Part shown: one piece after another, positions 16,726 to 25,601 of the stretch
Numbering within the stretch: the stretch's first letter is position 1
How the letters are laid out: each line of letters starts with the position of its first letter
Assembly (NCBI GenBank): GCA_040403555.1
Contig: JBBAKN010000004.1
Coordinates: 62,001-126,000, forward strand
Origin: JAIPAN01 sp040403555
GTDB lineage: Bacteria > Bacteroidota > Bacteroidia > Sphingobacteriales > Sphingobacteriaceae
Direction: 5' to 3'
Length of the DNA: 64,000 bases
Translations under genes and position numbers: made by a program
Notes under the pieces: generated by a model
Database searches by the model: none
Told to the model about the DNA's origin: nothing
What the model saw: the letters and a program-made list of their open reading frames with translations, nothing else

Positions 16726-17328
16726 ATGGCCAAAGCAGGTACCATTCTTAAATTAAAACTACCCACCGACCCGCTGTGGGTTAAAAATGTGGTAGAAAGT
16801 AACATCGAAGAAATTTTGATTGATCATGCTTTTTGCGAACAAAAAGCCGCTACCAATGCCATTACCATTATTGTTCAAAATCCAAATTTATCTGATTTGG
16901 TAAATGAAATGGCCCTGTTGGCGCAAGAAGAAATGGAGCATTTTAAACGGGTACACGATATCATTTTGGCCCGTGGCTTTGTATTGGGCAAAGAACGTAG
17001 AGATCATTACGTAAACGAATTGTTTCAATTTTTAGTAAAAGGGGGCAGTCGCGAACAACAATTGGTAGATCGTTTGCTATTTTCGGCCATGATTGAAGCC
17101 CGCAGTTGCGAACGCTTTAAGGTCATGTCGGAGCATATTAACGATCCGGAATTAGCAACCTTTTACCACGAGCTAATGATTAGCGAAGCTGGACATTATA
17201 CCATGTTTTTACGTATGGCTAAAAAATATGCTGGAAGTATTGATGTGGACAAACGTTGGCAAGATTTTCTACACTATGAAGCCGGTGTAATTCAACGTTA
17301 CGGCAAATCAGAAACCATTCACGGTTAA
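16726..17328 (+). CDS. miaE: tRNA-(ms2io6A37) hydroxylase-like di-iron protein
   Basis: MiaE family, 200 residues. The enzyme hydroxylates the isopentenyl group of ms2i6A37 in tRNA with a ferritin-like di-iron centre. Candidate iron ligands are in EILIDHAFCEQKA, AQEEMEHF, EARSCERF and SEAGHY, spaced as in a four-helix bundle. It is the last gene of the unit; its stop codon directly abuts the stop of the convergent methylase gene. Confidence 0.9.
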   Translation: MAKAGTILKLKLPTDPLWVKNVVESNIEEILIDHAFCEQKAATNAITIIVQNPNLSDLVNEMALLAQEEMEHFKRVHDIILARGFVLGKERRDHYVNELFQFLVKGGSREQQLVDRLLFSAMIEARSCERFKVMSEHINDPELATFYHELMISEAGHYTMFLRMAKKYAGSIDVDKRWQDFLHYEAGVIQRYGKSETIHG

Positions 17329-18042
17329 TTAGCCTCGTTTGTAAAGTAGAAAAATAGTTGGTTTTTTGTGTAATTCGGGCACCTGCGTTTTCCACTCGGC
17401 CACCGTTTTAGTTTTTATAAACTCTTCGGCCGAGGTAAGATTGCAAGCAATACATAGCAGAGTCTGCGGGTGGCAACTTCTCAAAACCTCGTCTAGCAAC
17501 TGATTATTTCGAAAAGGTGTTTCAATGAACAACTGAGTTTGGTTTAAGCGTTCGGCCAAGCCCTCTAATTCTTTAATGCGTTTGGCTCTTGCTCCTCTAT
17601 CAATGGGAAGATAGCCTTGAAAAGCGAAGTTTTGTCCGTTAAAGCCCGAACCCATGAGGGCTAACAAAATAGAACTCGGGCCCACTAAAGGAATGACCTG
17701 TATGCCTAAACGGTGTGCTTCGGCAACCAGTTCGGCACCTGGATCGGCTACACCGGGACAACCAGCTTCGCTCATTAAACCCACATCGTTTCCGGCTTTT
17801 ATGGCTTTAAAATAAGATGCCAATTGTTGCTTGTTACTTCGTTTATCGAACACCAAAATATCCAATTCGTTTTGAGGTGTTTTTAGGCACATGTATTTTA
17901 GCCAACGCCGAGCTGTTTTTTCATTCTCTACCACATAGTGTTTTATCTGGTTGATCAGGCTACTTTGTTCCAAAGGAATAACAGCGGCCACCGTTTCATC
18001 AGCTAATGGAACAGGAATAAGGTAGAGTTTTCCGAAAGCCAT
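17329..18042 (-). CDS. RsmI-type SAM-dependent methyltransferase
   Basis: A 237-residue member of the tetrapyrrole methylase fold, RsmI branch, whose best known member 2'-O-methylates C1402 of 16S rRNA. Visible motifs are KLYLIPVPLAD at the N-terminus, GLMSEAGCPGVADPG near residue 95 and PLVGPSSILLALMGSG near 125. Bacteroidota often have a second, shorter RsmI paralogue, and this may be that one, so I give no gene symbol. It follows the aminotransferase by 3 bases and is the last gene of the long minus-strand run that begins with the arginine genes. Confidence 0.85.
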   Translation of the reverse strand: MAFGKLYLIPVPLADETVAAVIPLEQSSLINQIKHYVVENEKTARRWLKYMCLKTPQNELDILVFDKRSNKQQLASYFKAIKAGNDVGLMSEAGCPGVADPGAELVAEAHRLGIQVIPLVGPSSILLALMGSGFNGQNFAFQGYLPIDRGARAKRIKELEGLAERLNQTQLFIETPFRNNQLLDEVLRSCHPQTLLCIACNLTSAEEFIKTKTVAEWKTQVPELHKKPTIFLLYKRG

Positions 18043-18045
18043 GGT

Positions 18046-19302
18046 TTAGCTTAATTTTTGTAAGGCCGATTTTAGCCGAGGTAGCATTTCTTCAATATCG
18101 GCCAAAGAACAACCACCTACCGAAGCTCTAAACCAATTCACATCGGTACCGTTACCAAAGGCCGAAAAAGGAACCAAGCCAATTTTTGCTTCATTAATGA
18201 GGTAAAAATTAATATCGGCACTAGTCTTTAAAACGGTACCATCCGGAGTGGTTTTACCGGCGTACTCTAACTGTACAGTTAGGTATATGGCTCCCATAGG
18301 TTCAATAGCATCAACAGAAAAACCTTCCGATTTTAATTGTTTAATGCCTTGGTAAAGGGTGTCTAAACTTTTTTGAATCTGGATTTTAAAAGCGTGTAGG
18401 TAGGTGTTTACCGCTACTGTGTCTTTTAAAAATTGGGCGGTGGCAACTTGTTCGGCTTTTGGCGACCAAGCCCCCACGTGGCCTAAGATTGACTTCATTT
18501 TACCAATAATAGCCTCCGGGCCAAATCCCCAGCCTACACGTACTCCGGTAGCAGCAAAACATTTAGAAATGCCATCGATGTACACCACATACTCCTTTAA
18601 CTCGGGGCGTAAGCTTACCGGGTCTACGTGTTGCGTATTGTTAAATGTAAGCATGGAATAGATTTGATCATATAGAAGATACAAGGGCTTTTCGCCTGCT
18701 TTGCGTTTTTTATTTTCTTCAAGAACCAAGTCGCAAATTTCTGCCAATGCCTGTTTACCAAACATCGTACCGGTTGGGTTTAGAGGCGAACAAAGCGCTA
18801 ACAGCGTGGCACCCGCTAGGTGCGGACGCAACTCATCGGCCGTAGGCATAAATAAATTTTCGGGTTTGGTGGGTACGGCTATTCCTTCTGCTCCCGCAAG
18901 TTGGCAATAGTGATTGTTGTTCCACGATGGTGCCGGATATACTACTTTATTTCCCGGATCTACTAAGGCTAAATACGTAGCATAAATTAATGGACGAGAT
19001 CCTCCTGCAATTAAAATTTCTTTGGGGGTGTAGTTTAAATGGTAGCGATTTGCTAAAAACTCACTTACTTGCTCCCGTAAGCTACTCACCCCATCTGCCG
19101 GTGGGTAGTTGGTATGGTTGGCATGATAGGCATCAATAATGGCATGTTTTAATCCGTTTGGTACAGGAAAAATAGCTGGATCAAAATCGCCGATAGTTAA
19201 ATTGGCAATTTTTTCTCCCTTCTTTTTCAGCTCATTAATTTCCCCTCCGATTTTAATAATTTCGGATCCTTTTAGGGTTTGGGCCAATGCCGATACGCTC
19301 AT
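18046..19302 (-). CDS. Class I/II PLP-dependent aminotransferase
   Basis: A 418-residue fold-type I aminotransferase. The SPLNPTGTMF motif, the cofactor-binding YDQIYS and the Schiff-base lysine in DGISKCFAATGVRVGWG are present. It resembles aspartate or aromatic aminotransferases; the exact substrate cannot be read from the sequence. It lies 26 bases after argH, on the same strand, with no terminator between them, so it may be read through from the arginine operon. Confidence 0.88.
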   Translation of the reverse strand: MSVSALAQTLKGSEIIKIGGEINELKKKGEKIANLTIGDFDPAIFPVPNGLKHAIIDAYHANHTNYPPADGVSSLREQVSEFLANRYHLNYTPKEILIAGGSRPLIYATYLALVDPGNKVVYPAPSWNNNHYCQLAGAEGIAVPTKPENLFMPTADELRPHLAGATLLALCSPLNPTGTMFGKQALAEICDLVLEENKKRKAGEKPLYLLYDQIYSMLTFNNTQHVDPVSLRPELKEYVVYIDGISKCFAATGVRVGWGFGPEAIIGKMKSILGHVGAWSPKAEQVATAQFLKDTVAVNTYLHAFKIQIQKSLDTLYQGIKQLKSEGFSVDAIEPMGAIYLTVQLEYAGKTTPDGTVLKTSADINFYLINEAKIGLVPFSAFGNGTDVNWFRASVGGCSLADIEEMLPRLKSALQKLS

Positions 19303-19328
19303 GTGTGTGTAAATTTTGATAAAGTTAA

Positions 19329-20663
19329 TTATTTGCCAGCCAAGTTTTCTAGTGCTTGCTTTACTTTGGCAAAGCCAAACTGCTTTAATACCTGCTCGAA
19401 GTTTGCGTTAATTTCGGCAGTACATAAATTCCCTATACTGCCTTCGTGGGTATGTTTTAGTACACCCGAATGAGAAAATTCTCCATTCTCGATGGCTAGC
19501 CCCACCTTTTTATAGGCATCTCTAAACGGAATGCCTTTTAATACCTCTTCGTTCACTTGCTCTACACTAAATAGGTATTGGTATTTCGGGTCTTTTAAAA
19601 TATCGCTCTTAATTTGTATGTGGCCAAACATAAAGTGGGTCATTTGCATGCATTCCTTAAGCGATTCTATAGCTGGGAATAAGTTTTCTTTTAGCAACTG
19701 TAAATCACGGTGATAGCCCGATGGCAGGTTAGTGGTCATTAACGCAATTTCGTTGGGTAGGGCTTGTATCTTATTGCAACGCCCACGAATTAATTCAAAT
19801 ACATCGGGGTTTTTCTTGTGTGGCATAATGCTCGAACCGGTAGTGAGTTCATCGGGAAAGGAGATGAATCCAAAATTTTGGTTTATAAACAAGCATACAT
19901 CCATAGCTAGTTTTGCCAAGGTAGCCGCTACCGACGACATGGCTTGTGCCAGCACTCGTTCGGTTTTTCCACGCCCCATTTGAGCATATACCACATTGTA
20001 GTTTAATTGCTCAAAACCCAATAACTCGGTGGTCATAGTTCGGTTTAAAGGAAACGAAGAACCATAGCCTGCTGCCGAACCCAGGGGGTTTTTGTTGCAA
20101 ATTTTCCAAGCGGCCAATAGCACTTCTAAATCATCGGCTAGGCTTTCGGCATAGGCGCCAAACCATAAACCAAAAGAAGAGGGCATGGCAATTTGCAAAT
20201 GCGTATAGCCTGGCATTAGTTTTTCTTTATGCTGTTCGCTAAGTTGGCAAAGTGTAGTGAATAAGGTTTTACTTAGTGCCGAAATTTCGGCAATCTCATT
20301 TCTCAAAAATAATTTCAGATCTACCAATACTTGGTCGTTACGAGAGCGGCCACTATGAATTTTTTTCCCAGTTTCGCCAATACGTTGCGTTAGCAAGAAT
20401 TCTACTTGGGAGTGAATATCTTCTACCTCAGGTGCAATAGAAAAATTACCCTTTTCAATTTCGGTTAAAATAGCACGAAGTTCTTTCTGAATGAGGCTAA
20501 ATTCTGCTTCGCTAAGTAAGCCAATAGCCGCCAACATTTGGGTATGCGCCAACGATCCCAATATATCAAACGTGGCTAATTGCAAATCCAATTCGCGGTC
20601 TTTGCCCACGGTAAATTTGTCTACAGATGCTTCGGTTTGCGTGTTTTTTTGCCAGAGTTTCAT
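19329..20663 (-). CDS. argH: Argininosuccinate lyase
   Basis: Argininosuccinate lyase, 444 residues, the last step of arginine synthesis, releasing arginine and fumarate. I start at the ATG at 20663 (MKLWQKN); the frame is open upstream but overlaps the M20 gene. The fumarase/lyase signature GSSIMPHKKNPDVFE is present, as is HSGRSRNDQV with substrate-binding residues. It ends the core arg cluster, 10 bases after the deacylase gene. Confidence 0.97.
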   Translation of the reverse strand: MKLWQKNTQTEASVDKFTVGKDRELDLQLATFDILGSLAHTQMLAAIGLLSEAEFSLIQKELRAILTEIEKGNFSIAPEVEDIHSQVEFLLTQRIGETGKKIHSGRSRNDQVLVDLKLFLRNEIAEISALSKTLFTTLCQLSEQHKEKLMPGYTHLQIAMPSSFGLWFGAYAESLADDLEVLLAAWKICNKNPLGSAAGYGSSFPLNRTMTTELLGFEQLNYNVVYAQMGRGKTERVLAQAMSSVAATLAKLAMDVCLFINQNFGFISFPDELTTGSSIMPHKKNPDVFELIRGRCNKIQALPNEIALMTTNLPSGYHRDLQLLKENLFPAIESLKECMQMTHFMFGHIQIKSDILKDPKYQYLFSVEQVNEEVLKGIPFRDAYKKVGLAIENGEFSHSGVLKHTHEGSIGNLCTAEINANFEQVLKQFGFAKVKQALENLAGK

Positions 20664-20673
20664 GGTGCTTCTT

Positions 20674-21735
20674 TTAAACAATTTCTTTAAGCATGTTGAT
20701 GTAGGTAGCAATGCCCTCTTCAATTTCGCTTACATAAATAAATTCGTCTGCGGTATGCGATCGTGCCGAATCGCCGGGCCCTACTTTTAGCGAAGGGATA
20801 TCTAGTACCGCTTGATCGGACGTGGTTGGAGAACCATAGGTTTTTCTCCCTAGTGCAATACCTGCTTGTACCACCGGGTGGTTTACATCAATAGCGCTTG
20901 GTTTTAACCGAATTGATCGTGGTTGTACTTCACAAGATACATTCTGGCGAATAATTTTAAGTACTTCTTCGTTTTTGTAGGCATCGGTTACCCGCACATC
21001 TACCGTAAACTCACAGGTAGCGGGCACTACATTATGTTGGGTGCCGGCATTAATAATGGTTACACTCATTTTAATAGGACCAAAGAGCGTAGATGTTTTT
21101 GAGAAGCGATAGCTGCGAAACCACTCGATATCTTTGAGGGCTTTGTAAATAGCATTGTCACCTTCTTCTCGGGCAGCATGCCCGGCTTTTCCGGTGGCCA
21201 CACAATCAAGTACTAATAAACCACGTTCGGCAATGGCTAAATCTAGTAAGGTAGGTTCGCCCACTATGGCAAAATCTAAGGGTCCTAAATCTGGAATGAC
21301 TAATTCTAATCCGTTTACGCCAGAAATTTCTTCCTCGGCGGTAGTGGCTAAACAAATATTATACTTTAGATTTTCTTGTGGATAGTAATGTACAAAGGTG
21401 GCAATAAGCGAAACCAAGGCACCGCCGGCATCATTGCTTCCTAATCCGTATAATTTTCCATCGCACTCCTCTGCCGAAAAGGGGTCTTTGGTATAGGCCG
21501 AATTTGGTTTTACCGTATCGTGGTGAGAGTTTAGTAAGATGGTGGGTTTATTCGCATCGAAGTGCTGATTGTAGGCCCAAATATTATTTAGTTTTCGCTG
21601 GGTTTGTATGCCCTTTCGTTGCAGAAATGCTTCAATAATATCGGCCGTTTTATCCTCTTCTTTACTAAAGGAAGGCGTGTTGATAAGTTTTTTTAACAAA
21701 CTCAGTGCTTCTGAAAATAGCGTTTCTGTAGCCAT
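20674..21735 (-). CDS. M20 family N-acyl-ornithine/citrulline deacylase
   Basis: M20 zinc metallohydrolase, 353 residues. Metal-binding segments are SHHDTVKP, GSNDAGGALV and the catalytic TAEEEISG. By its place between argB and argH and by use of a carbamoyltransferase that works on N-acylornithine, it should remove the acyl group from N-acylcitrulline rather than from N-acetylornithine as classic ArgE does. The start overlaps the argB stop (TAATG), a sign of coupled translation. The acyl group may be succinyl; see argF'. Confidence 0.9.
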   Translation of the reverse strand: MATETLFSEALSLLKKLINTPSFSKEEDKTADIIEAFLQRKGIQTQRKLNNIWAYNQHFDANKPTILLNSHHDTVKPNSAYTKDPFSAEECDGKLYGLGSNDAGGALVSLIATFVHYYPQENLKYNICLATTAEEEISGVNGLELVIPDLGPLDFAIVGEPTLLDLAIAERGLLVLDCVATGKAGHAAREEGDNAIYKALKDIEWFRSYRFSKTSTLFGPIKMSVTIINAGTQHNVVPATCEFTVDVRVTDAYKNEEVLKIIRQNVSCEVQPRSIRLKPSAIDVNHPVVQAGIALGRKTYGSPTTSDQAVLDIPSLKVGPGDSARSHTADEFIYVSEIEEGIATYINMLKEIV

Positions 21736-22529
21736 TAGTTGAGCGTTAAACTAGTTCCAAAACCTGCTGGGCTTTCCAGTTGGTTAATCTTACAGGCATC
21801 GCCAACAATTACCCGAGCAATACCGCCGTTTAGGGCAGTAAAGGCTGCATCCAATTTAGGCAACATGCCGCTGTAAATCAAGCCTTTATTTTTTAGTTCG
21901 ATGTATTGTTCTTGGTTGATATGCGGAATTACCGAATTCTCGTTTGCAACATCTTCCAACACACCCTTTTTCTCAAAACCATAAATTAAAGTGGTTTCGA
22001 AAATCGAAGAAAGCGCCAGTGCTATTGCCGAAGCAATGGTATCTGCATTGGTATTTAATAATTGCCCTTGCCCATTGTGGGTAATGGCCGAAAATACCGG
22101 ACAAAGCCCAGCATCTAATAAACTTTTTAATTGTTTGGCTGATACGGATGTTTCCTCTAAATCGCCCACAAAACCAAAATCGATATTTGGGTGTACTCGT
22201 TTTTTTGCTTGTATTAGGTTGGCATCGGCACCACTTAAGCCAATAGCGTTGGTGTGTAAGCCCTGTAATTGGGCTACCAGGTTTTTATTGATTAAGCCAG
22301 CATACACCATAGTTACAACCTCTAAGGAATCGGCAGTGGTTACTCTACGACCATCAATAAGCTGTGTGGCTATACCTAGTTTTTCGGAAAGTTCGGTGGC
22401 TATTTTACCGCCTCCGTGCACCAATATTTTGGCACCTTTGAGCGCAGCAAATTGCTCGATAAATGCCGCTAATTTTTCGGCATTATCCAACACATTTCCA
22501 CCTATTTTAACTACGCTTAATTTTTCCAT
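21735..22529 (-). CDS. argB: N-acylglutamate kinase
   Basis: Amino acid kinase family, 264 residues, phosphorylating the N-acylated glutamate in step two of arginine synthesis. KIGGNVLD and HGGGKIATELSEKLG form the phosphate- and nucleotide-binding loops near the N-terminus; NADTIASAIA near residue 160 is also typical. It lies 1 base after argF' and overlaps the deacylase start by 1 base. Confidence 0.95.
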   Translation of the reverse strand: MEKLSVVKIGGNVLDNAEKLAAFIEQFAALKGAKILVHGGGKIATELSEKLGIATQLIDGRRVTTADSLEVVTMVYAGLINKNLVAQLQGLHTNAIGLSGADANLIQAKKRVHPNIDFGFVGDLEETSVSAKQLKSLLDAGLCPVFSAITHNGQGQLLNTNADTIASAIALALSSIFETTLIYGFEKKGVLEDVANENSVIPHINQEQYIELKNKGLIYSGMLPKLDAAFTALNGGIARVIVGDACKINQLESPAGFGTSLTLN

Positions 22530-22530
22530 G

Positions 22531-23487
22531 TTAGGCGCTTAATATTCTTTTTAATACGACTTGTGCTGCCCATACTCGGTTGCCTGCTTCGGCAATTACC
22601 AAAGAACGGTCGCTATCTAATAGATTGGCAGCTAATTCTAAATCTCTGCGAACGGGCAGGCAGTGCATCACCTTGGCATTTGGTGCGATGGATAAACTTT
22701 CTTGGGTGAGCATCCACTCCTCTTTTACGGGAAGTACTTTGCCGTAGTCTTGGTAGCTCGACCAATTTTTCACGTACACAAAATCTGCTCCGGCCAAAGC
22801 TTCTTCTTGCTTATGCGTGATGGTTATTCCTTTGGTAAACTCCTCGGCTAATTCGTAGCCTTCGGGATGCGTAATTACAAAGTCAATTAGGCCTTCTTCT
22901 TGCGCTTTTCTCATCCATTCGGCAAAAGAGTTGGGCACGGCTTGTGGCAAGGCTTTTACATGCGGCGCCCAGGTTAGCACTACTTTTGGCTTAGCCGTTT
23001 TTTGGTGTTCTTTAATGGTAATAATATCGGCCAAACTTTGTAAGGGGTGGCGGGTAGCACTTTCTAAACTAATTACAGGCACTCCGCAAAATTGTACAAA
23101 CTTATTAAACAAATCTTCACTGTAATCTTCGTCGCGGTTTTGCAATTTTGGAAAAGAACGCAAGCCCAATACATCGCAATACTGCCCCATAACAGCGGCG
23201 GCTTCGCGAATGTGCTCTACACTTGTTCCGTTCATGATAATGCCGTCTTGGGTTTCTAATGCCCAACCATCTTTATCCATGTTCATCACCATGACCTGCA
23301 TGCCTAAATTGGCAGCTGCTTTTTGTGTACTCAATCGGGTACGCAAGCTAGGATTTAGAAATACTAAGCCGAGCGTTTTGTTTTTCCCTAAGGCTTGGTG
23401 TGCAAATGGATTGGCTTTTAGAGCCAATGCTTCGGCTACTATACTTTGGATGGTGTCAATATCGTGAACAGAAGAAAAAAGTTTCAT
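22531..23487 (-). CDS. argF': N-acylornithine carbamoyltransferase (acetyl or succinyl)
   Basis: A 318-residue transcarbamylase of the type that uses N-acylated ornithine. The carbamoyl phosphate motifs are SLRTR (47-51) and HPLQ (147-150), and HCLPVRRDLE is near the C-terminus. It is closest in feel to the Bacteroides fragilis enzyme, sharing ESATRHPLQS and LPQAVPNSFAEWM. In GTSVEHI the residue 90 position holds Val. Mutational work on Xanthomonas and Bacteroides enzymes showed that Glu at this place gives acetylornithine specificity, while Pro, Ser, Val or Ala gives succinylornithine specificity. A succinyl substrate is therefore my inference, dependent on my alignment by eye. Confidence 0.93.
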   Translation of the reverse strand: MKLFSSVHDIDTIQSIVAEALALKANPFAHQALGKNKTLGLVFLNPSLRTRLSTQKAAANLGMQVMVMNMDKDGWALETQDGIIMNGTSVEHIREAAAVMGQYCDVLGLRSFPKLQNRDEDYSEDLFNKFVQFCGVPVISLESATRHPLQSLADIITIKEHQKTAKPKVVLTWAPHVKALPQAVPNSFAEWMRKAQEEGLIDFVITHPEGYELAEEFTKGITITHKQEEALAGADFVYVKNWSSYQDYGKVLPVKEEWMLTQESLSIAPNAKVMHCLPVRRDLELAANLLDSDRSLVIAEAGNRVWAAQVVLKRILSA

Positions 23488-23488
23488 A

Positions 23489-24622
23489 TTAACTATTTAA
23501 AACTTCCGAAAAAGCGGTTAAAAATTCATCTGCATGCTGTTTTGTAATGTTTAGTGCAGGTAGTAAACGAATTACATTTGGTTTCGCTTCTCCTGTAAAA
23601 ATGTGGTGTTTCAACAGCAGGTCTTTTTTGGCGTGAACCAGAGATTCAGGTAAATCAATACCAATCATTAAGCCTCGGCCACGTACTTCTTTAACTTGTT
23701 TAAACTGTTGCAATTCCTTACAAAGGTAATTGCCAACTTGAGTAGCATTTTGCATTAATTGCTCTTGCTCCATCACTTCTAAAACCGCTAAGGCAGCAGC
23801 ACAAGCCAAGTGGTTACCGCCAAAGGTGGTGCCTAACATGCCGTGCCAAGGCTTTAATTTGGGAGCAATAGAAATTCCCCCAATAGGAAATCCGTTCCCC
23901 ATGCCCTTGGCCATGGAATAAATATCGGCATTTACCCCTGCAAAATCGTGGGCGTAAAATTGCCCAGTGCGACCATAGCCACACTGTACAGAATCGGCAA
24001 TGAATATACTGTCGTACTGGTCGCATAAACTACGAATTTTTTGTAGAAAAGAATTGTTGGCTACTTTAATGCCACCCACTCCCTGAATGCCCTCGATAAT
24101 TACGGAAGAGATTTCTGAACCAAATTCATCAAAGGCTGTTTGAAACGCTGCCTCATCGTTAAATGGTAAGAAAATTACGTTGTCTGTTTGATTAACCGGT
24201 GCACTGATTTTTGGATTATCGGTAGCTGCAACGGCCAAAGAAGTACGTCCGTGGAAAGCACCGCTAAAAGCGATTACTTTTTTACGTCCGTTATAAAAAG
24301 ACGCTAATTTCAAGGCATTTTCATTGGCCTCTGCACCCGAATTGCATAAAAATAATTGGTAATCGGTTTTGCCCGAAAGTTGCCCTAATTTTTCGGCTAA
24401 TTGTTCTTGAACACCAATCTTAATGGAGTTAGAGTAAAAGCCAATTTGATGTAATTGATCGGTAATGCGTTTTACGTAATGTGGGTGAGTATGCCCAATA
24501 GAAATAACGGCATGTCCGCCATATAAATCTAGATATTCTTGCCCCTTGCTATCCAAAACGGTACTGCCACTTGCCTTTACAATTTCAATATCGTTTAATG
24601 GGTATACGTCGAATAATTTCAT
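23489..24622 (-). CDS. argD: N-acylornithine aminotransferase
   Basis: Class III PLP-dependent aminotransferase, 377 residues, making N-acylornithine from N-acylglutamate semialdehyde. The N-terminal LDLYGGHAVISIGHTHP, the cofactor-binding CNSGAEANENALKLA and the lysine segment SMAKGMGNGFPIGG are present. Length is typical of ArgD. The gaps on both sides are one base (TAATATG), so it is embedded in a tightly coupled operon. Confidence 0.95.
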   Translation of the reverse strand: MKLFDVYPLNDIEIVKASGSTVLDSKGQEYLDLYGGHAVISIGHTHPHYVKRITDQLHQIGFYSNSIKIGVQEQLAEKLGQLSGKTDYQLFLCNSGAEANENALKLASFYNGRKKVIAFSGAFHGRTSLAVAATDNPKISAPVNQTDNVIFLPFNDEAAFQTAFDEFGSEISSVIIEGIQGVGGIKVANNSFLQKIRSLCDQYDSIFIADSVQCGYGRTGQFYAHDFAGVNADIYSMAKGMGNGFPIGGISIAPKLKPWHGMLGTTFGGNHLACAAALAVLEVMEQEQLMQNATQVGNYLCKELQQFKQVKEVRGRGLMIGIDLPESLVHAKKDLLLKHHIFTGEAKPNVIRLLPALNITKQHADEFLTAFSEVLNS

Positions 24623-24623
24623 A

Positions 24624-25601
24624 TTAGAAGGCGCTTGCTTTAAGATTTAGGCCTATTTTTTCATCTAAGCCAAACATCAAATTCATATTTTGAACGGCTT
24701 GCCCCGAGGCGCCCTTTACTAAATTATCTAGGATGCTTACAATGAATAATTTGTTGCCGTGCTTTTCTAAGTGAATGATGCACTTATTGGTATTTACCAC
24801 CTGTTTTAAATCGATGTTGGCTTTGCTTATATGCGTAAAGGCCGCATCTTGGTAATAACTTTCGTACAAGCGGTAGGCTTCTTCTTTAGATAGATTTGTT
24901 TCTAAATATATAGCTGCCAAAATTCCTCTTGTAAAATCGCCCCTTTGCGGAATAAAGTTTAAATCTTCAGAAAAGCTGGCTTGTAGCTGTATAAGGCTTT
25001 CGCCAATTTCGGCCAAATGTTGGTGTTCGAATGCTTTGTATACCGATAGGTTATTGTTCCGCCAGCTAAAGTGTGTGGTATTGGATAGACTTTGTCCCGC
25101 CCCGGTTGAACCGGTAGTAGCATTAATGTGCACTTCGGTTTGCAGTAAATTTTTGCTAGCCAAAGGCAATAAACCCAATTGAATGCAGGTAGCAAAACAA
25201 CCCGGATTGGCCGTATTTTGAGCCGTTTTAAGCTCCTCTTTATTTAACTCCGGTAAGCCGTAACTAAAGTTACGATTCCCTAATTTTGAGTTTATGCGTA
25301 ATCTAAAGTCTTGCGATAAATCGATAATTTTTACCAAATCGGGAATGGCGTTTTCTTCTAAAAATTTCTTGGCATCGCCATGGCCTACACATAAAAACAA
25401 CACATCAATAGTATTTGATAAGGCATTGGTAAAACTTAAATCTGTGTCGCCTAGTAAATCGGTATGTACGGCATCAATACGTTTGCCGGCTTGGCTACTA
25501 CTGTGTACAAAGGCTATGCTTACTTCTGTATGATTTATTAAAATCCGAAGCAATTCTCCGCCGGTATAGCCGGCACCGCCTACAATTCCTACTTTAATCA
25601 T
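24624..25601 (-). CDS. argC: N-acyl-gamma-glutamyl-phosphate reductase
   Basis: ArgC, 325 residues, NADPH-dependent reduction of the acylglutamyl phosphate. The dinucleotide-binding GGAGYTGGELLRIL is at the N-terminus and the catalytic cysteine lies in NPGCFATCIQLGLLPL. GSTGAGQSLSNTTHFSWR matches the family. The start overlaps the end of argG by 8 bases. Confidence 0.96.
   Translation of the reverse strand: MIKVGIVGGAGYTGGELLRILINHTEVSIAFVHSSSQAGKRIDAVHTDLLGDTDLSFTNALSNTIDVLFLCVGHGDAKKFLEENAIPDLVKIIDLSQDFRLRINSKLGNRNFSYGLPELNKEELKTAQNTANPGCFATCIQLGLLPLASKNLLQTEVHINATTGSTGAGQSLSNTTHFSWRNNNLSVYKAFEHQHLAEIGESLIQLQASFSEDLNFIPQRGDFTRGILAAIYLETNLSKEEAYRLYESYYQDAAFTHISKANIDLKQVVNTNKCIIHLEKHGNKLFIVSILDNLVKGASGQAVQNMNLMFGLDEKIGLNLKASAF

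Noticed and set aside
19329..20723. Upstream start for argH at 20723
   Set aside because: It would overlap the M20 gene and add 20 residues not found in ArgH; MKLWQKN at 20663 fits the family.
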